Origin: CALGLS01 sp964508085 | GTDB taxonomy: Bacteria; Bacteroidota; Bacteroidia; Chitinophagales; Saprospiraceae | Length of the DNA stretch: 64,000 bases | Direction of reading: 5' to 3' | Assembly: GCA_964508085.1 (NCBI GenBank) | Contig: CAZDTI010000001.1 | Location: 36,966 to 100,965 of the forward strand | Shown here: one piece after another, positions 42,658 to 50,926 of the stretch | Position numbering within the stretch: position 1 is the first letter of the stretch | Layout: the number at the start of each line of letters is the position of its first letter | Program-made: the position numbers and the translations under genes | Notes under the pieces: generated by a model | The model's database searches: none | What the model was told of the DNA's origin: nothing | Seen by the model: the letters and a program-made list of their open reading frames with translations, nothing else

Positions 42658-44568
42658 ATGTGTGGAATAGTCGGCTTTACAGATTTTAATCAAAAATCAT
42701 CTCCAGAAATATTGAAGAAGATGACGGATAGCTTAATCCATAGAGGACCGGATGATTCCGATTTTAGATTTTTAACCAATGATAAAGCACAAATAGGTTT
42801 TGGTCACCGACGACTATCAATTTTAGATTTATCAGTTTTAGGAAAACAGCCAATGGCCTCGGATGAAGGGGACTATATTATCACTTATAACGGGGAAGTT
42901 TATAATTTCAAAGAAATTCGGGTCGAACTTGAAAAATTAGGTCATACATTTAAATCTAATACAGATACAGAAGTCCTTTTGAAGTCTTACATAGAGTGGG
43001 GTATTGCCGGATTTCAGAAATTTATTGGCATGTTTGCTTTGTGTATTTATGATTCTAAAAAAGAGAAATTTATTTTACTCCGTGATCGGGCTGGAGTTAA
43101 ACCACTGTATTATTTTTGGAATGGGAATCTATTTTTATTTGGTTCTGAATTAAAATGCTTCCACCAACACCCTGCATGGGAAAAGTCTATTAATACAAAT
43201 AGTGTTTCTCTTTTTATGAAACACGGATGGATACCTGCTCCGCATTCCGTTTTTAATAAAACGTACAAAGTAAAACCAGGGCACTTCTTAGAATTTTGCT
43301 TGAACTCAAAACAAATTAAGGAAGTGAAATATTGGGATGTTTTTGATTATTACAATAAACCATTGTTAGATATCGGCCTTGACGAGGCTTTAAACCATAC
43401 TGAAAAACTCTTAAAGTCAGCGAGTGAATATAGAATGGTATCAGATACACCTGTAGGAGTATTTTTGAGTGGTGGCTATGACAGCTCAACAGTTACTGCT
43501 TTACTTCAATCAGAACGAACAGAAAAATTAAAGACTTTCGCTATTGGGTTTGAGGAAAAAGAATTTGATGAAGCGCCTTATGCGAAACAAGTAGCCCAGC
43601 ATCTAGGTACAGATCATACGGAATTGTATTGTTCTCAGAAGGATGCGTTAGAAATGTTGGAAAGACTTCCTAAATATTACGATGAACCATTTGGAGATAG
43701 CTCTGCGATACCCACAATGTTAGTAAGTCGGCTAGCGGTTAAAGATGTTAAAGTGGCCTTGTCTGCAGATGGAGGGGATGAAGTTTTTGCAGGTTATACT
43801 AGATATTTTGCTAATACAGAATTATTCGAAAAAATACATAAAATCCCAAAATCAATTCGAAAACTCTATTCGAATACATTTGCCACGAAGTTTGCACCTC
43901 TATTTGCATCCAATAGTTATAATGAGATTTTATATCAAAAATTTGATTCTGTTGTAAGTCTTGAACATTTGAAAAACGCCTACAGATATAGAATTGAACC
44001 TATTCATTTTTCTAATCAGGAATTAAATAGATTGATCATTCATCAACAAAGTAAAGACTATGGACATACTTTTTATGATGATATGGATTTATTAGAAAAG
44101 AATATGGATAAAATCAGATCTATGACAGCTATGGAATATAAAACAACAATGGTAGATGATATCCTTGTTAAAGTGGACAGGGCGTCAATGTCCTATAGTT
44201 TAGAATCACGAGAGCCGTTATTGGATCATCGATTGGTTGAATTTTCTGCTAGGTTGCCAGAGAGTATTCGTTGTTATCGAAATATTCCGAAATACCTAAT
44301 AAGAGAAGTTTGTCATCGATATATCCCCAGAGAATTTATGGAAAGACCAAAACGAGGATTTGCCATCCCAACTCGTGAATGGTTAAATAATAGCTTGAAA
44401 AAACATGTAGAGTATTTTTTTAGTGAATCGTTTATAAAAGAACAAGGGATTTTTGATGTAAATGAAACGAACAAAATTGTAAAAGCATTCTTCTCTGGAA
44501 AAGATAATAATCCAGAACGGATTTGGATATTTTTGATGTTCCAGTTCTGGTATAAAGAATGGTTTTAA
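42658..44568 (+). CDS. Asparagine synthetase (glutamine-hydrolysing)-type amidotransferase, copy 1
   Basis: A 636-residue two-domain protein. The N-terminal Ntn glutaminase domain begins with the nucleophile Cys2 (M-C-G-I-V-G-F) and has H-R-G-P-D-D. The C-terminal synthetase domain has the PP-loop S-G-G-Y-D-S-S, where Leu or Ile is usual at the Tyr position, and D-G-G-D-E-V-F-A-G-Y. It lies among glycosyltransferase genes. Homologues in O-antigen and capsule loci often amidate uronic acids (uronamides) rather than make free asparagine, and that is the more likely role here. It is complete, and a second copy lies at 49006. Confidence 0.87.
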   Translation: MCGIVGFTDFNQKSSPEILKKMTDSLIHRGPDDSDFRFLTNDKAQIGFGHRRLSILDLSVLGKQPMASDEGDYIITYNGEVYNFKEIRVELEKLGHTFKSNTDTEVLLKSYIEWGIAGFQKFIGMFALCIYDSKKEKFILLRDRAGVKPLYYFWNGNLFLFGSELKCFHQHPAWEKSINTNSVSLFMKHGWIPAPHSVFNKTYKVKPGHFLEFCLNSKQIKEVKYWDVFDYYNKPLLDIGLDEALNHTEKLLKSASEYRMVSDTPVGVFLSGGYDSSTVTALLQSERTEKLKTFAIGFEEKEFDEAPYAKQVAQHLGTDHTELYCSQKDALEMLERLPKYYDEPFGDSSAIPTMLVSRLAVKDVKVALSADGGDEVFAGYTRYFANTELFEKIHKIPKSIRKLYSNTFATKFAPLFASNSYNEILYQKFDSVVSLEHLKNAYRYRIEPIHFSNQELNRLIIHQQSKDYGHTFYDDMDLLEKNMDKIRSMTAMEYKTTMVDDILVKVDRASMSYSLESREPLLDHRLVEFSARLPESIRCYRNIPKYLIREVCHRYIPREFMERPKRGFAIPTREWLNNSLKKHVEYFFSESFIKEQGIFDVNETNKIVKAFFSGKDNNPERIWIFLMFQFWYKEWF

Positions 44569-44580
44569 GCATTTAATTAG

Positions 44581-45795
44581 GTGATTAGAATCAAAACCAT
44601 AGAGGTTAAAACATTTGCTTGGGGAATTACATTATCCCTTTATACCTTTTTGTTAGTTTTTACAGGAAGGTTTGAGGCATATACTCCTTATATTACTAAA
44701 GGCTTAACTCCTCTGTTTTTGTTGGTATTAATCATAATTTTTAGAAACCCTGTTTCAAGGCTTCCTAAAGAGTACTTTACTTATATTGCATTATTTGTAT
44801 GGGCCATATTGTCTGGAATAAAAGCTGAGGACTTTAGTTATTATACTAGGTATATTCAATTGTTTGTAGGTATTATCATTTTGTTGACAATTGCAAATAT
44901 ATTGTTACCAAGGTATAATATAATTAACTATTTCCATTTTGGTTTATTGATTGGAGCTTTATTTCTATTATATGATGCCTATATTAATTATAATTTGGTT
45001 GAGGTCCTAGATAAAACAAATTCAAATGCGAGATTGGAAGGGGAGACAGGAAATGCCAATACCATTGGGGCCATATTATTAATGGCGGGCTTGTCAAATA
45101 TATTTATCTTTGATTCTACAAGAAGCCTGATTATAAAACTTAGCCTGCTTTTTTTTGAAGGCTTACTTATAATCGCCATCGTTGCTACTGCCTCAAGATC
45201 CTCTTTATTATGCATTATCTTATCTATTATATTATACATTATATTTAAACTGTACATTAATAAAAAATATTCTTTTCTTTTCTTTTCCATTTTTGTAATT
45301 GTAATAAGTCTTATAGCTAGCTATAACTATATATATGAAAATACTTTGTTAGGGGCCAGAATAGAACAAATGGAAACTGGAGAAGATGGCAGTGGAGAGG
45401 AAAGAAAATTATTGATCCATGAAGGTTTAATCATGATAAAGCAAAACCCTTTTTTTGGGGTAGGGCTTGGCAACTTTCCCATTAATTCTTCTACTGGACA
45501 TTATTCTCATAACGATATTATTGAAATATCCTCTACGATTGGTTTGGTCGGATTAAGTTTGTATTTTTTCTTTTTCTTTTTTCCGTTCCTTAGAATCATT
45601 AATTTACAACGAATTAAATTGTTCAAGGAAGATAGAAGTAGGCTAATGATCATCAATATATGTACGCTTATTTTTTTTGTAAGTGGATTGTTTAAACCCT
45701 TATTTATTGATTTGTTTTTTATGTTTTTTATTGGTGTTCTTTATGCAGAAACTCATAGAATTAAAATAAAATATGCACATTTGTCACGTAACTAG
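44581..45795 (+). CDS. O-antigen polymerase / ligase-like membrane protein (Wzy-like)
   Basis: A 404-residue protein with about 10-12 membrane helices and a long periplasmic loop. The loop contains G-V-G-L-G-N-F-P-I-N and H-Y-S-H-N-D-I-I-E, the motif shared by Wzy and WaaL-type enzymes. Polymerisation of repeat units at the periplasmic face is the likely role, because a Wzx-like flippase and a Wzz-like protein are present. The GTG at 44581 is the chosen start. The end overlaps the next gene by 23 bases. Confidence 0.8.
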   Translation: MIRIKTIEVKTFAWGITLSLYTFLLVFTGRFEAYTPYITKGLTPLFLLVLIIIFRNPVSRLPKEYFTYIALFVWAILSGIKAEDFSYYTRYIQLFVGIIILLTIANILLPRYNIINYFHFGLLIGALFLLYDAYINYNLVEVLDKTNSNARLEGETGNANTIGAILLMAGLSNIFIFDSTRSLIIKLSLLFFEGLLIIAIVATASRSSLLCIILSIILYIIFKLYINKKYSFLFFSIFVIVISLIASYNYIYENTLLGARIEQMETGEDGSGEERKLLIHEGLIMIKQNPFFGVGLGNFPINSSTGHYSHNDIIEISSTIGLVGLSLYFFFFFFPFLRIINLQRIKLFKEDRSRLMIINICTLIFFVSGLFKPLFIDLFFMFFIGVLYAETHRIKIKYAHLSRN

Positions 45796-46891
45796 TATGC
45801 ACAAGTGGGATGATGCTCGTATCTTTAAAAGGTCTTGTCAATTTTTAGTAAAACTGGGACTAAAAGTTTCATATGTTGCCACAAGTGAAGTGCCCCAAAA
45901 ACTAAAGGGGTTAGATTTCTACCCATTAAAACCAAGACGAGGTTTACGAAGACGGCTTATTAGTTCGTATAAGGCATATGTTATAGCCAGTAAAATAAAT
46001 GCGGATATCTATCACTTTCATGATCCTGATCTTATTCCATGGATGTTTTTACTAAGGCTTCAAAAAAAGAAAGTAATTTATGATATTCATGAAAATTTTC
46101 ATGAGAAATTCTATCATTATAGCTCACCCGCTAATCAATTCTTAGGGTTTCTCTATGGAGTTTACGAACTTCCTATTCGTGTATTTTCCGGAATCATTAC
46201 TGTTTCTGAAAGCTTAAGACAACTCTACGCCAAGAAAGCGAAAAGGTCTTGCGTAGTGATGAACGTACCTCCTAAAAGTGCTTTGCCAAGTATTAAGTCC
46301 TCAGAAAAGTCAACGGTTCCGCTTATTTATATTTCTGGACAGCAATCTAAAAAAAGGAATTGTACGGAGATGGTTGAAGCCTTACCTCAGATAAAAAAAA
46401 CCTATCCTAATGTAAAACTAATGTTGGTAGGTCGATTCGTTCCTGAATTGTATGAACAAGAACTTATTGAAAAAGCGAAAGCTTTAGGAGTCGAGAAGAA
46501 TTTGGTTATAGAAGGAATGTTACCTTGGGAAGAAAATTTTACAAGGACAGCCAAAGCGACACTTGGTTGTGTTTTTTATGAAGATAATCCAAATAACCGG
46601 GTTGGTGTACCTAATCGGTTATTCGAATATATGGCTTGTGGTGTTCCTATATTAGCTGAGAATTTTATTGAATTGCAAAGAATTACAAATGATGCGCAAT
46701 GTGGATTGCTTGTAGATTCATCGAAGCCTGTTGAAATTGCTAATGCAGCCTTAGAAATGTTATCAAATCAGGACAGAGCGATGAATATGGGACAAAAAGG
46801 AAAGGAGGCTGTTTTTCAAAAATATAACTTTGAAGAAGAAGTGAAAAAAATGTTAAATTTTTATGAAGAAATACTGAGTGAAAATGAGTGA
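45773..46891 (+). CDS. Glycosyltransferase family 4
   Basis: A 372-residue GT-B transferase. The N-terminus reads C-H-V-T-S-M-H-K-W-D-D-A-R-I-F-K, then F-H-D-P-D-L-I-P-W follows. The donor domain has G-V-P-N-R-L-F-E-Y-M-A-C-G-V-P, the E-x7-E-type retaining GT4 motif. It overlaps the Wzy-like gene by 23 bases, consistent with tight co-expression. Linkage and sugar are unknown. Confidence 0.85.
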   Translation: MHICHVTSMHKWDDARIFKRSCQFLVKLGLKVSYVATSEVPQKLKGLDFYPLKPRRGLRRRLISSYKAYVIASKINADIYHFHDPDLIPWMFLLRLQKKKVIYDIHENFHEKFYHYSSPANQFLGFLYGVYELPIRVFSGIITVSESLRQLYAKKAKRSCVVMNVPPKSALPSIKSSEKSTVPLIYISGQQSKKRNCTEMVEALPQIKKTYPNVKLMLVGRFVPELYEQELIEKAKALGVEKNLVIEGMLPWEENFTRTAKATLGCVFYEDNPNNRVGVPNRLFEYMACGVPILAENFIELQRITNDAQCGLLVDSSKPVEIANAALEMLSNQDRAMNMGQKGKEAVFQKYNFEEEVKKMLNFYEEILSENE

Positions 46892-47801
46892 GAAATTTAA
46901 CAAATTTATCATCTATTTTAAAAGCAATATCTACTCCTATTGGACACTTTCTGATAATTCAGCGGTAGTTGATTTTACGCTTAAAAAATATCCAATTAGC
47001 ATAAAACAACGTATTCTGGAGTTTCATTATCCTGAGCCAGATGAAAACGGTATCCCTATATTAGGGAAAGGCTTGTATCACTATACGACTATTTGTTCTT
47101 ACGGGCTTGGTAACTGGGAACTGTTTCTGGATACTAAGGATAAAAAATACTTGGATAAGGTTATTCTTATTTCCGATTTTCTTCTAAAAAATATATCAAG
47201 TGAAGGAGCCTGGATACAAGCAGCTTGTGGAACACATGCTGAAGGGGTATCGGCTATGATTCAAGGGGAGGCAATCAGTTTACTTTGCAGAGCATGGGAA
47301 ATAACAAAGAATGAGAAATATCTCAATACGGCTCAACTAGCAAAAAGACCTTTTACACAATCTATTGCCAATGGTGGAGTGCTAGGTAAAATTACCAAAT
47401 CAGGAAGTATTTGGTATGAAGAATTTACAGATCAGCCACTTCGGCATGTACTCAATGGTAAAATATATTCACTTTGGGGCCTACATGACTTATGGCTGAT
47501 CTCTAAAGATGCAGAAGCTAAAGAATTATTCGATTCGGGGATTGATTCATTGATTACTAACTTAGACGAGTTCGATTCGGGGTATTGGAGTTATTACTGG
47601 CTTCCTGAAGATGGTTTTGATTACATGGCAAGTATTATGTATCATAATTTGCATATCTGTCAATTGTGGCATACCTATGATATTTCAAAAAAAGTAGCAT
47701 TGAAAGAAAAGGCACAAAGATTTGAAAAATATTCAAAGTCGACATATAACCGATTAAAGTCAGGCTATTCTTTATTCAAAGCGAAATTAAAAAAGAAGTA
47801 G
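46884..47801 (+). CDS. D-glucuronyl C5-epimerase C-terminal domain protein
   Basis: A 305-residue protein matching the C5-epim_C domain of heparosan D-glucuronyl C5-epimerase. By eye it has Q-G-E-A-I-S-L-L-C-R-A (human M-A-Q-G-Q-A-I-S), W-Y-E-E-F with the following V-L-N-G-K-I-Y-S-L-W-G-L-H-D-L (human V-L-N-G-F-M-Y-S-L-I-G-L-Y-D-L), and Y-H-N-L-H-I-C-Q-L near the C-terminus. The family flips C5 of glucuronic acid to iduronic acid in the polymer. No signal peptide is seen. The ATG at 46884 is preferred; a GTG at 46878 is also possible. It overlaps the GT4 gene. An epimerase inside a polysaccharide operon suggests an iduronate-like residue, which is inferred. Confidence 0.78.
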   Translation: MSEKFNKFIIYFKSNIYSYWTLSDNSAVVDFTLKKYPISIKQRILEFHYPEPDENGIPILGKGLYHYTTICSYGLGNWELFLDTKDKKYLDKVILISDFLLKNISSEGAWIQAACGTHAEGVSAMIQGEAISLLCRAWEITKNEKYLNTAQLAKRPFTQSIANGGVLGKITKSGSIWYEEFTDQPLRHVLNGKIYSLWGLHDLWLISKDAEAKELFDSGIDSLITNLDEFDSGYWSYYWLPEDGFDYMASIMYHNLHICQLWHTYDISKKVALKEKAQRFEKYSKSTYNRLKSGYSLFKAKLKKK

Positions 47802-47805
47802 CCTA

Positions 47806-48996
47806 ATGAAAAAACTTAAAGTAGCTTTTGTGGTAGGTGGCTTTCCATCAGAAAGAGATCCTTCAAGAGGGATCTTTAATTTGAGAACGGCTAGGGCCTT
47901 AAACGAAATTGTTGATGTCAAAGTAATTCATATTCAAGGTTGGAGGCCTGGACGTGCAATATTCAAAAAAGAGCAAATTGATGGCATTAGTACTTTTAGA
48001 GTAAATGCGCTAAAATTACCGCCACTAACAAAAAAGTTACAACAAGTTAATGAATGGCTTGCAAATAAAATATCATGGTTTTTACTCAAAAAAGAACTAA
48101 ATGATATTGACATAATCCACTCTGTCTTTATAACGTATACCGGCCCTATTGGAAGTTATTGGAAATCCAAAATAGGTAAAACTAAAGTGAAACACTTTTC
48201 GCAAGCTATAGGGTCTGATGTTAATTCTCAAATGAAAGAAGCCTATTCAACAACAACTATGCCTACGTGGTTTCAGGACATTGATGGACTACTTTGCAAC
48301 AGCAAAGCTTTGGAAAATACATTGACAAAATCATTTCATTATACAAAAGCAATACAAACAGCTTATCGTGGAATTGATGTTAACCAGTTTAAAGAATTAA
48401 TGGATGCAAGACCCAAAGATGACACGACTTTTGAAGTTTTGTATTTAGGAGGTTTTGGCAGTTACACCCACTTGAAGTATAAGCAAAATACAAAGGGGGG
48501 AATTACTTTAATGGAGTCTTGGAAGAAATTAGATAATGAATTAAACCTCTCTGGGGTTGTCCTTAAACTAGGAGGACCTGACTCGCAGACCGAATTTGTA
48601 AATAATTGGATTAAAAGTTTGAAACAGCCTGAATGTGTGCAAGTTGTTGGATATGTAAAACCTAATGAAGTACTTCCGATTATTTCAAAAGTGGATGTGG
48701 TTGTCATCCCAAGCATGGAGGAAGGACTACCCAATTTGGCTTTGGAAGCATCTTTATTAGCTAAACCTACAATTGGAACAAGAGTAGGAGGAATACCAGA
48801 AGTGATTATAGACAAAGAAAATGGATTTTTAGTCCCTCCGGGAGATGCCGAATCTTTAAAAGAAACGCTTTTAGAAACAATGAAGCATCCTGAATTAAAA
48901 GCAATTGGGTTGAAAGCAAAAGAACGTATCCTGACAGATTTTAACGCAGCAACCTATGCTCCAATAATTGTAAAGTTTTATCAAAATAATATTTAA
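47806..48996 (+). CDS. Glycosyltransferase family 4
   Basis: A 396-residue GT-B transferase. The N-terminus has G-G-F-P-S-E-R-D-P-S-R-G-I-F. In the C-terminal half, P-S-M-E-E-G-L-P-N-L-A-L-E-A and G-G-I-P-E-V-I are the GT4 donor-binding motif. It starts 5 bases after the epimerase-like gene and precedes the second AsnB-like gene by 9 bases. Specificity is unknown. Confidence 0.85.
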   Translation: MKKLKVAFVVGGFPSERDPSRGIFNLRTARALNEIVDVKVIHIQGWRPGRAIFKKEQIDGISTFRVNALKLPPLTKKLQQVNEWLANKISWFLLKKELNDIDIIHSVFITYTGPIGSYWKSKIGKTKVKHFSQAIGSDVNSQMKEAYSTTTMPTWFQDIDGLLCNSKALENTLTKSFHYTKAIQTAYRGIDVNQFKELMDARPKDDTTFEVLYLGGFGSYTHLKYKQNTKGGITLMESWKKLDNELNLSGVVLKLGGPDSQTEFVNNWIKSLKQPECVQVVGYVKPNEVLPIISKVDVVVIPSMEEGLPNLALEASLLAKPTIGTRVGGIPEVIIDKENGFLVPPGDAESLKETLLETMKHPELKAIGLKAKERILTDFNAATYAPIIVKFYQNNI

Positions 48997-49005
48997 TAAC
49001 CTCAT

Positions 49006-50904
49006 ATGTGTGGTATAGCCGGAATACTTGGGAAGTCAAATGCTAATCTAATAGAAGGGAGACCAGTCGCCGCCTTGAAAAACATGCTACATATGTTGGA
49101 ACATAGGGGGCCTGATGACTATGGTATCTATCATTTGGGGAAAGAAAAAGTAGAGAATAGCCCTAATTACCAATACAAAGAAATAAGGGAGGATTATGAG
49201 TTGTTGCTTGGGCACCGAAGGTTATCTATTATCGATTTAAGTAAAAACGGGCATCAACCAATGCACTCCGCTGATGGAAAAATCACAATTATCTTCAATG
49301 GAGAAATTTATAACTACATAGAACTAAGGGAAGAATTAAAAAACAGGTTTACTTTTTATACTAATTCTGATACAGAGGTACTTATTAATGCCTATCGTGC
49401 ATGGGGTAAAGATTGCTTTAGTCGGCTCGATGGAATGTTTTCTCTTGCCATTTGGGATCATCAAAAACAGACATTACTTTGTGCTCGTGATCCGATTGGT
49501 ATCAAACCTTTTTATTATAGTTATACAGATGATAGCTTTATTTTTGCATCAGAACCAAAGGCAATATTGAGCAGTCTGGAAACAAATGGAAGTGTAAATT
49601 ATTCAGCGGTATCAGAGTTTTTAGTTCTTGGAATTTCCGACCACGATGCCAGCACTTCTTACAATGAAATTAGTCAACTTCCGGGAGGGCATTTTCTTGA
49701 AATCAATAGAAACATTGATCTTAGTCCTCCAAAAGCATATTGGACCCCGCCACATGAACCAGAATCACAAAATATTTCTTACTCAACTCTTTACGAGAAA
49801 ATAAGACAAGCTGTTGAACGTCAATTAAGATCTGATGTACAAGTGGGGAGTTCTCTATCGGGAGGTATTGATTCCGGTACTCTGGTAAAGATTTCGGGCC
49901 AAATTTTAAACGGAGAGAGCGAACAATATAAAACCATTACTTTTACAAGCAACGGATTTATTAATGATGAATCCATGGCGGCTAAATTGATTTCTGAAAG
50001 TTCAGGTATGAGCAACTGGAATCCTGTTCAATTGGATGAGGGTCATATTGAAGAGCACCTGATTAAATTAATTAGTGATATTGGAGAGCCATTTACCTCT
50101 TTGTCTATTCTTGCACAGAACCTAGTAATGAAGGAAGCCCAAAAACTTAAGATCAAAGTAATGTTGGATGGCCAGGGTGGAGATGAAGTATACCTTGGTT
50201 ATCCAAGACTTGCTCAGCGTATTATTGGTAACTATTTTAAAAAAGGGCAATTACAGCTAGCATTACAGGAAACAGTTGGCCTAAGTCACAATGCAGCTCT
50301 ACCAATTAAAAATTCAATAGCAGGTAATTTCTTTTTTTCCAATGCTACAATCGCTCTTACCCGAAATAAAAACAGAATTGCTAATTTGGTGAAACCGGAT
50401 TTGTTAAATGCTGTAAGGGAAGAGGTAGCTATGGATCGTTACAGTAATAAAGACTTGCAACAGCTACAAATTGACGAACTTACAAAGTATATTTTACCTC
50501 GTTTATTGAAATATGCTGATCGAAACTCGATGGCCTATAGTGTGGAATCCAGAGTACCCCACTTAAGTGTTCCACTTGTAGAATACGCGTTGAAAATACC
50601 TTATCATCAGCGAGTAAAAAAGGGTTGGACAAAGTATGCCGTTCGTAAAGCGATGAATGAATATCTCCCTAAAGAGATATTATGGGCGAAAGAAAAAAAG
50701 GGTTTTGATATCCCCCAAAAAAAATGGATAACGTTATTAAAACCACAATTAATAAAATGGATCAGTGAATATAAGGAGGCAGACAAACTGTTTAACACCC
50801 AAAATTTGATCGATCTCATTAAGTTAGATAAAGGAGGGGAGATCCACATTTGGCGAATAATTTCTGTGATTTTATGGATGAAATTTTTGGACGTAAAAAA
50901 TTAG
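49006..50904 (+). CDS. Asparagine synthetase (glutamine-hydrolysing)-type amidotransferase, copy 2
   Basis: A 632-residue AsnB paralogue. It has M-C-G-I-A-G-I with Cys2, H-R-G-P-D-D, the PP-loop S-G-G-I-D-S-G-T and D-G-Q-G-G-D-E-V-Y-L-G-Y. It is clearly divergent from copy 1: the synthetase-domain loops differ and D-G-Q-G-G-D-E replaces D-G-G-D-E. Together they bracket two GT4 genes, the Wzy-like gene and the C5-epimerase gene, so each may amidate a different uronic acid or sugar. It converges with the beta-helix lipoprotein gene across 22 bases. Confidence 0.87.
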   Translation: MCGIAGILGKSNANLIEGRPVAALKNMLHMLEHRGPDDYGIYHLGKEKVENSPNYQYKEIREDYELLLGHRRLSIIDLSKNGHQPMHSADGKITIIFNGEIYNYIELREELKNRFTFYTNSDTEVLINAYRAWGKDCFSRLDGMFSLAIWDHQKQTLLCARDPIGIKPFYYSYTDDSFIFASEPKAILSSLETNGSVNYSAVSEFLVLGISDHDASTSYNEISQLPGGHFLEINRNIDLSPPKAYWTPPHEPESQNISYSTLYEKIRQAVERQLRSDVQVGSSLSGGIDSGTLVKISGQILNGESEQYKTITFTSNGFINDESMAAKLISESSGMSNWNPVQLDEGHIEEHLIKLISDIGEPFTSLSILAQNLVMKEAQKLKIKVMLDGQGGDEVYLGYPRLAQRIIGNYFKKGQLQLALQETVGLSHNAALPIKNSIAGNFFFSNATIALTRNKNRIANLVKPDLLNAVREEVAMDRYSNKDLQQLQIDELTKYILPRLLKYADRNSMAYSVESRVPHLSVPLVEYALKIPYHQRVKKGWTKYAVRKAMNEYLPKEILWAKEKKGFDIPQKKWITLLKPQLIKWISEYKEADKLFNTQNLIDLIKLDKGGEIHIWRIISVILWMKFLDVKN

Positions 50905-50926
50905 GTTGGGGTTAGATACAGACTGA

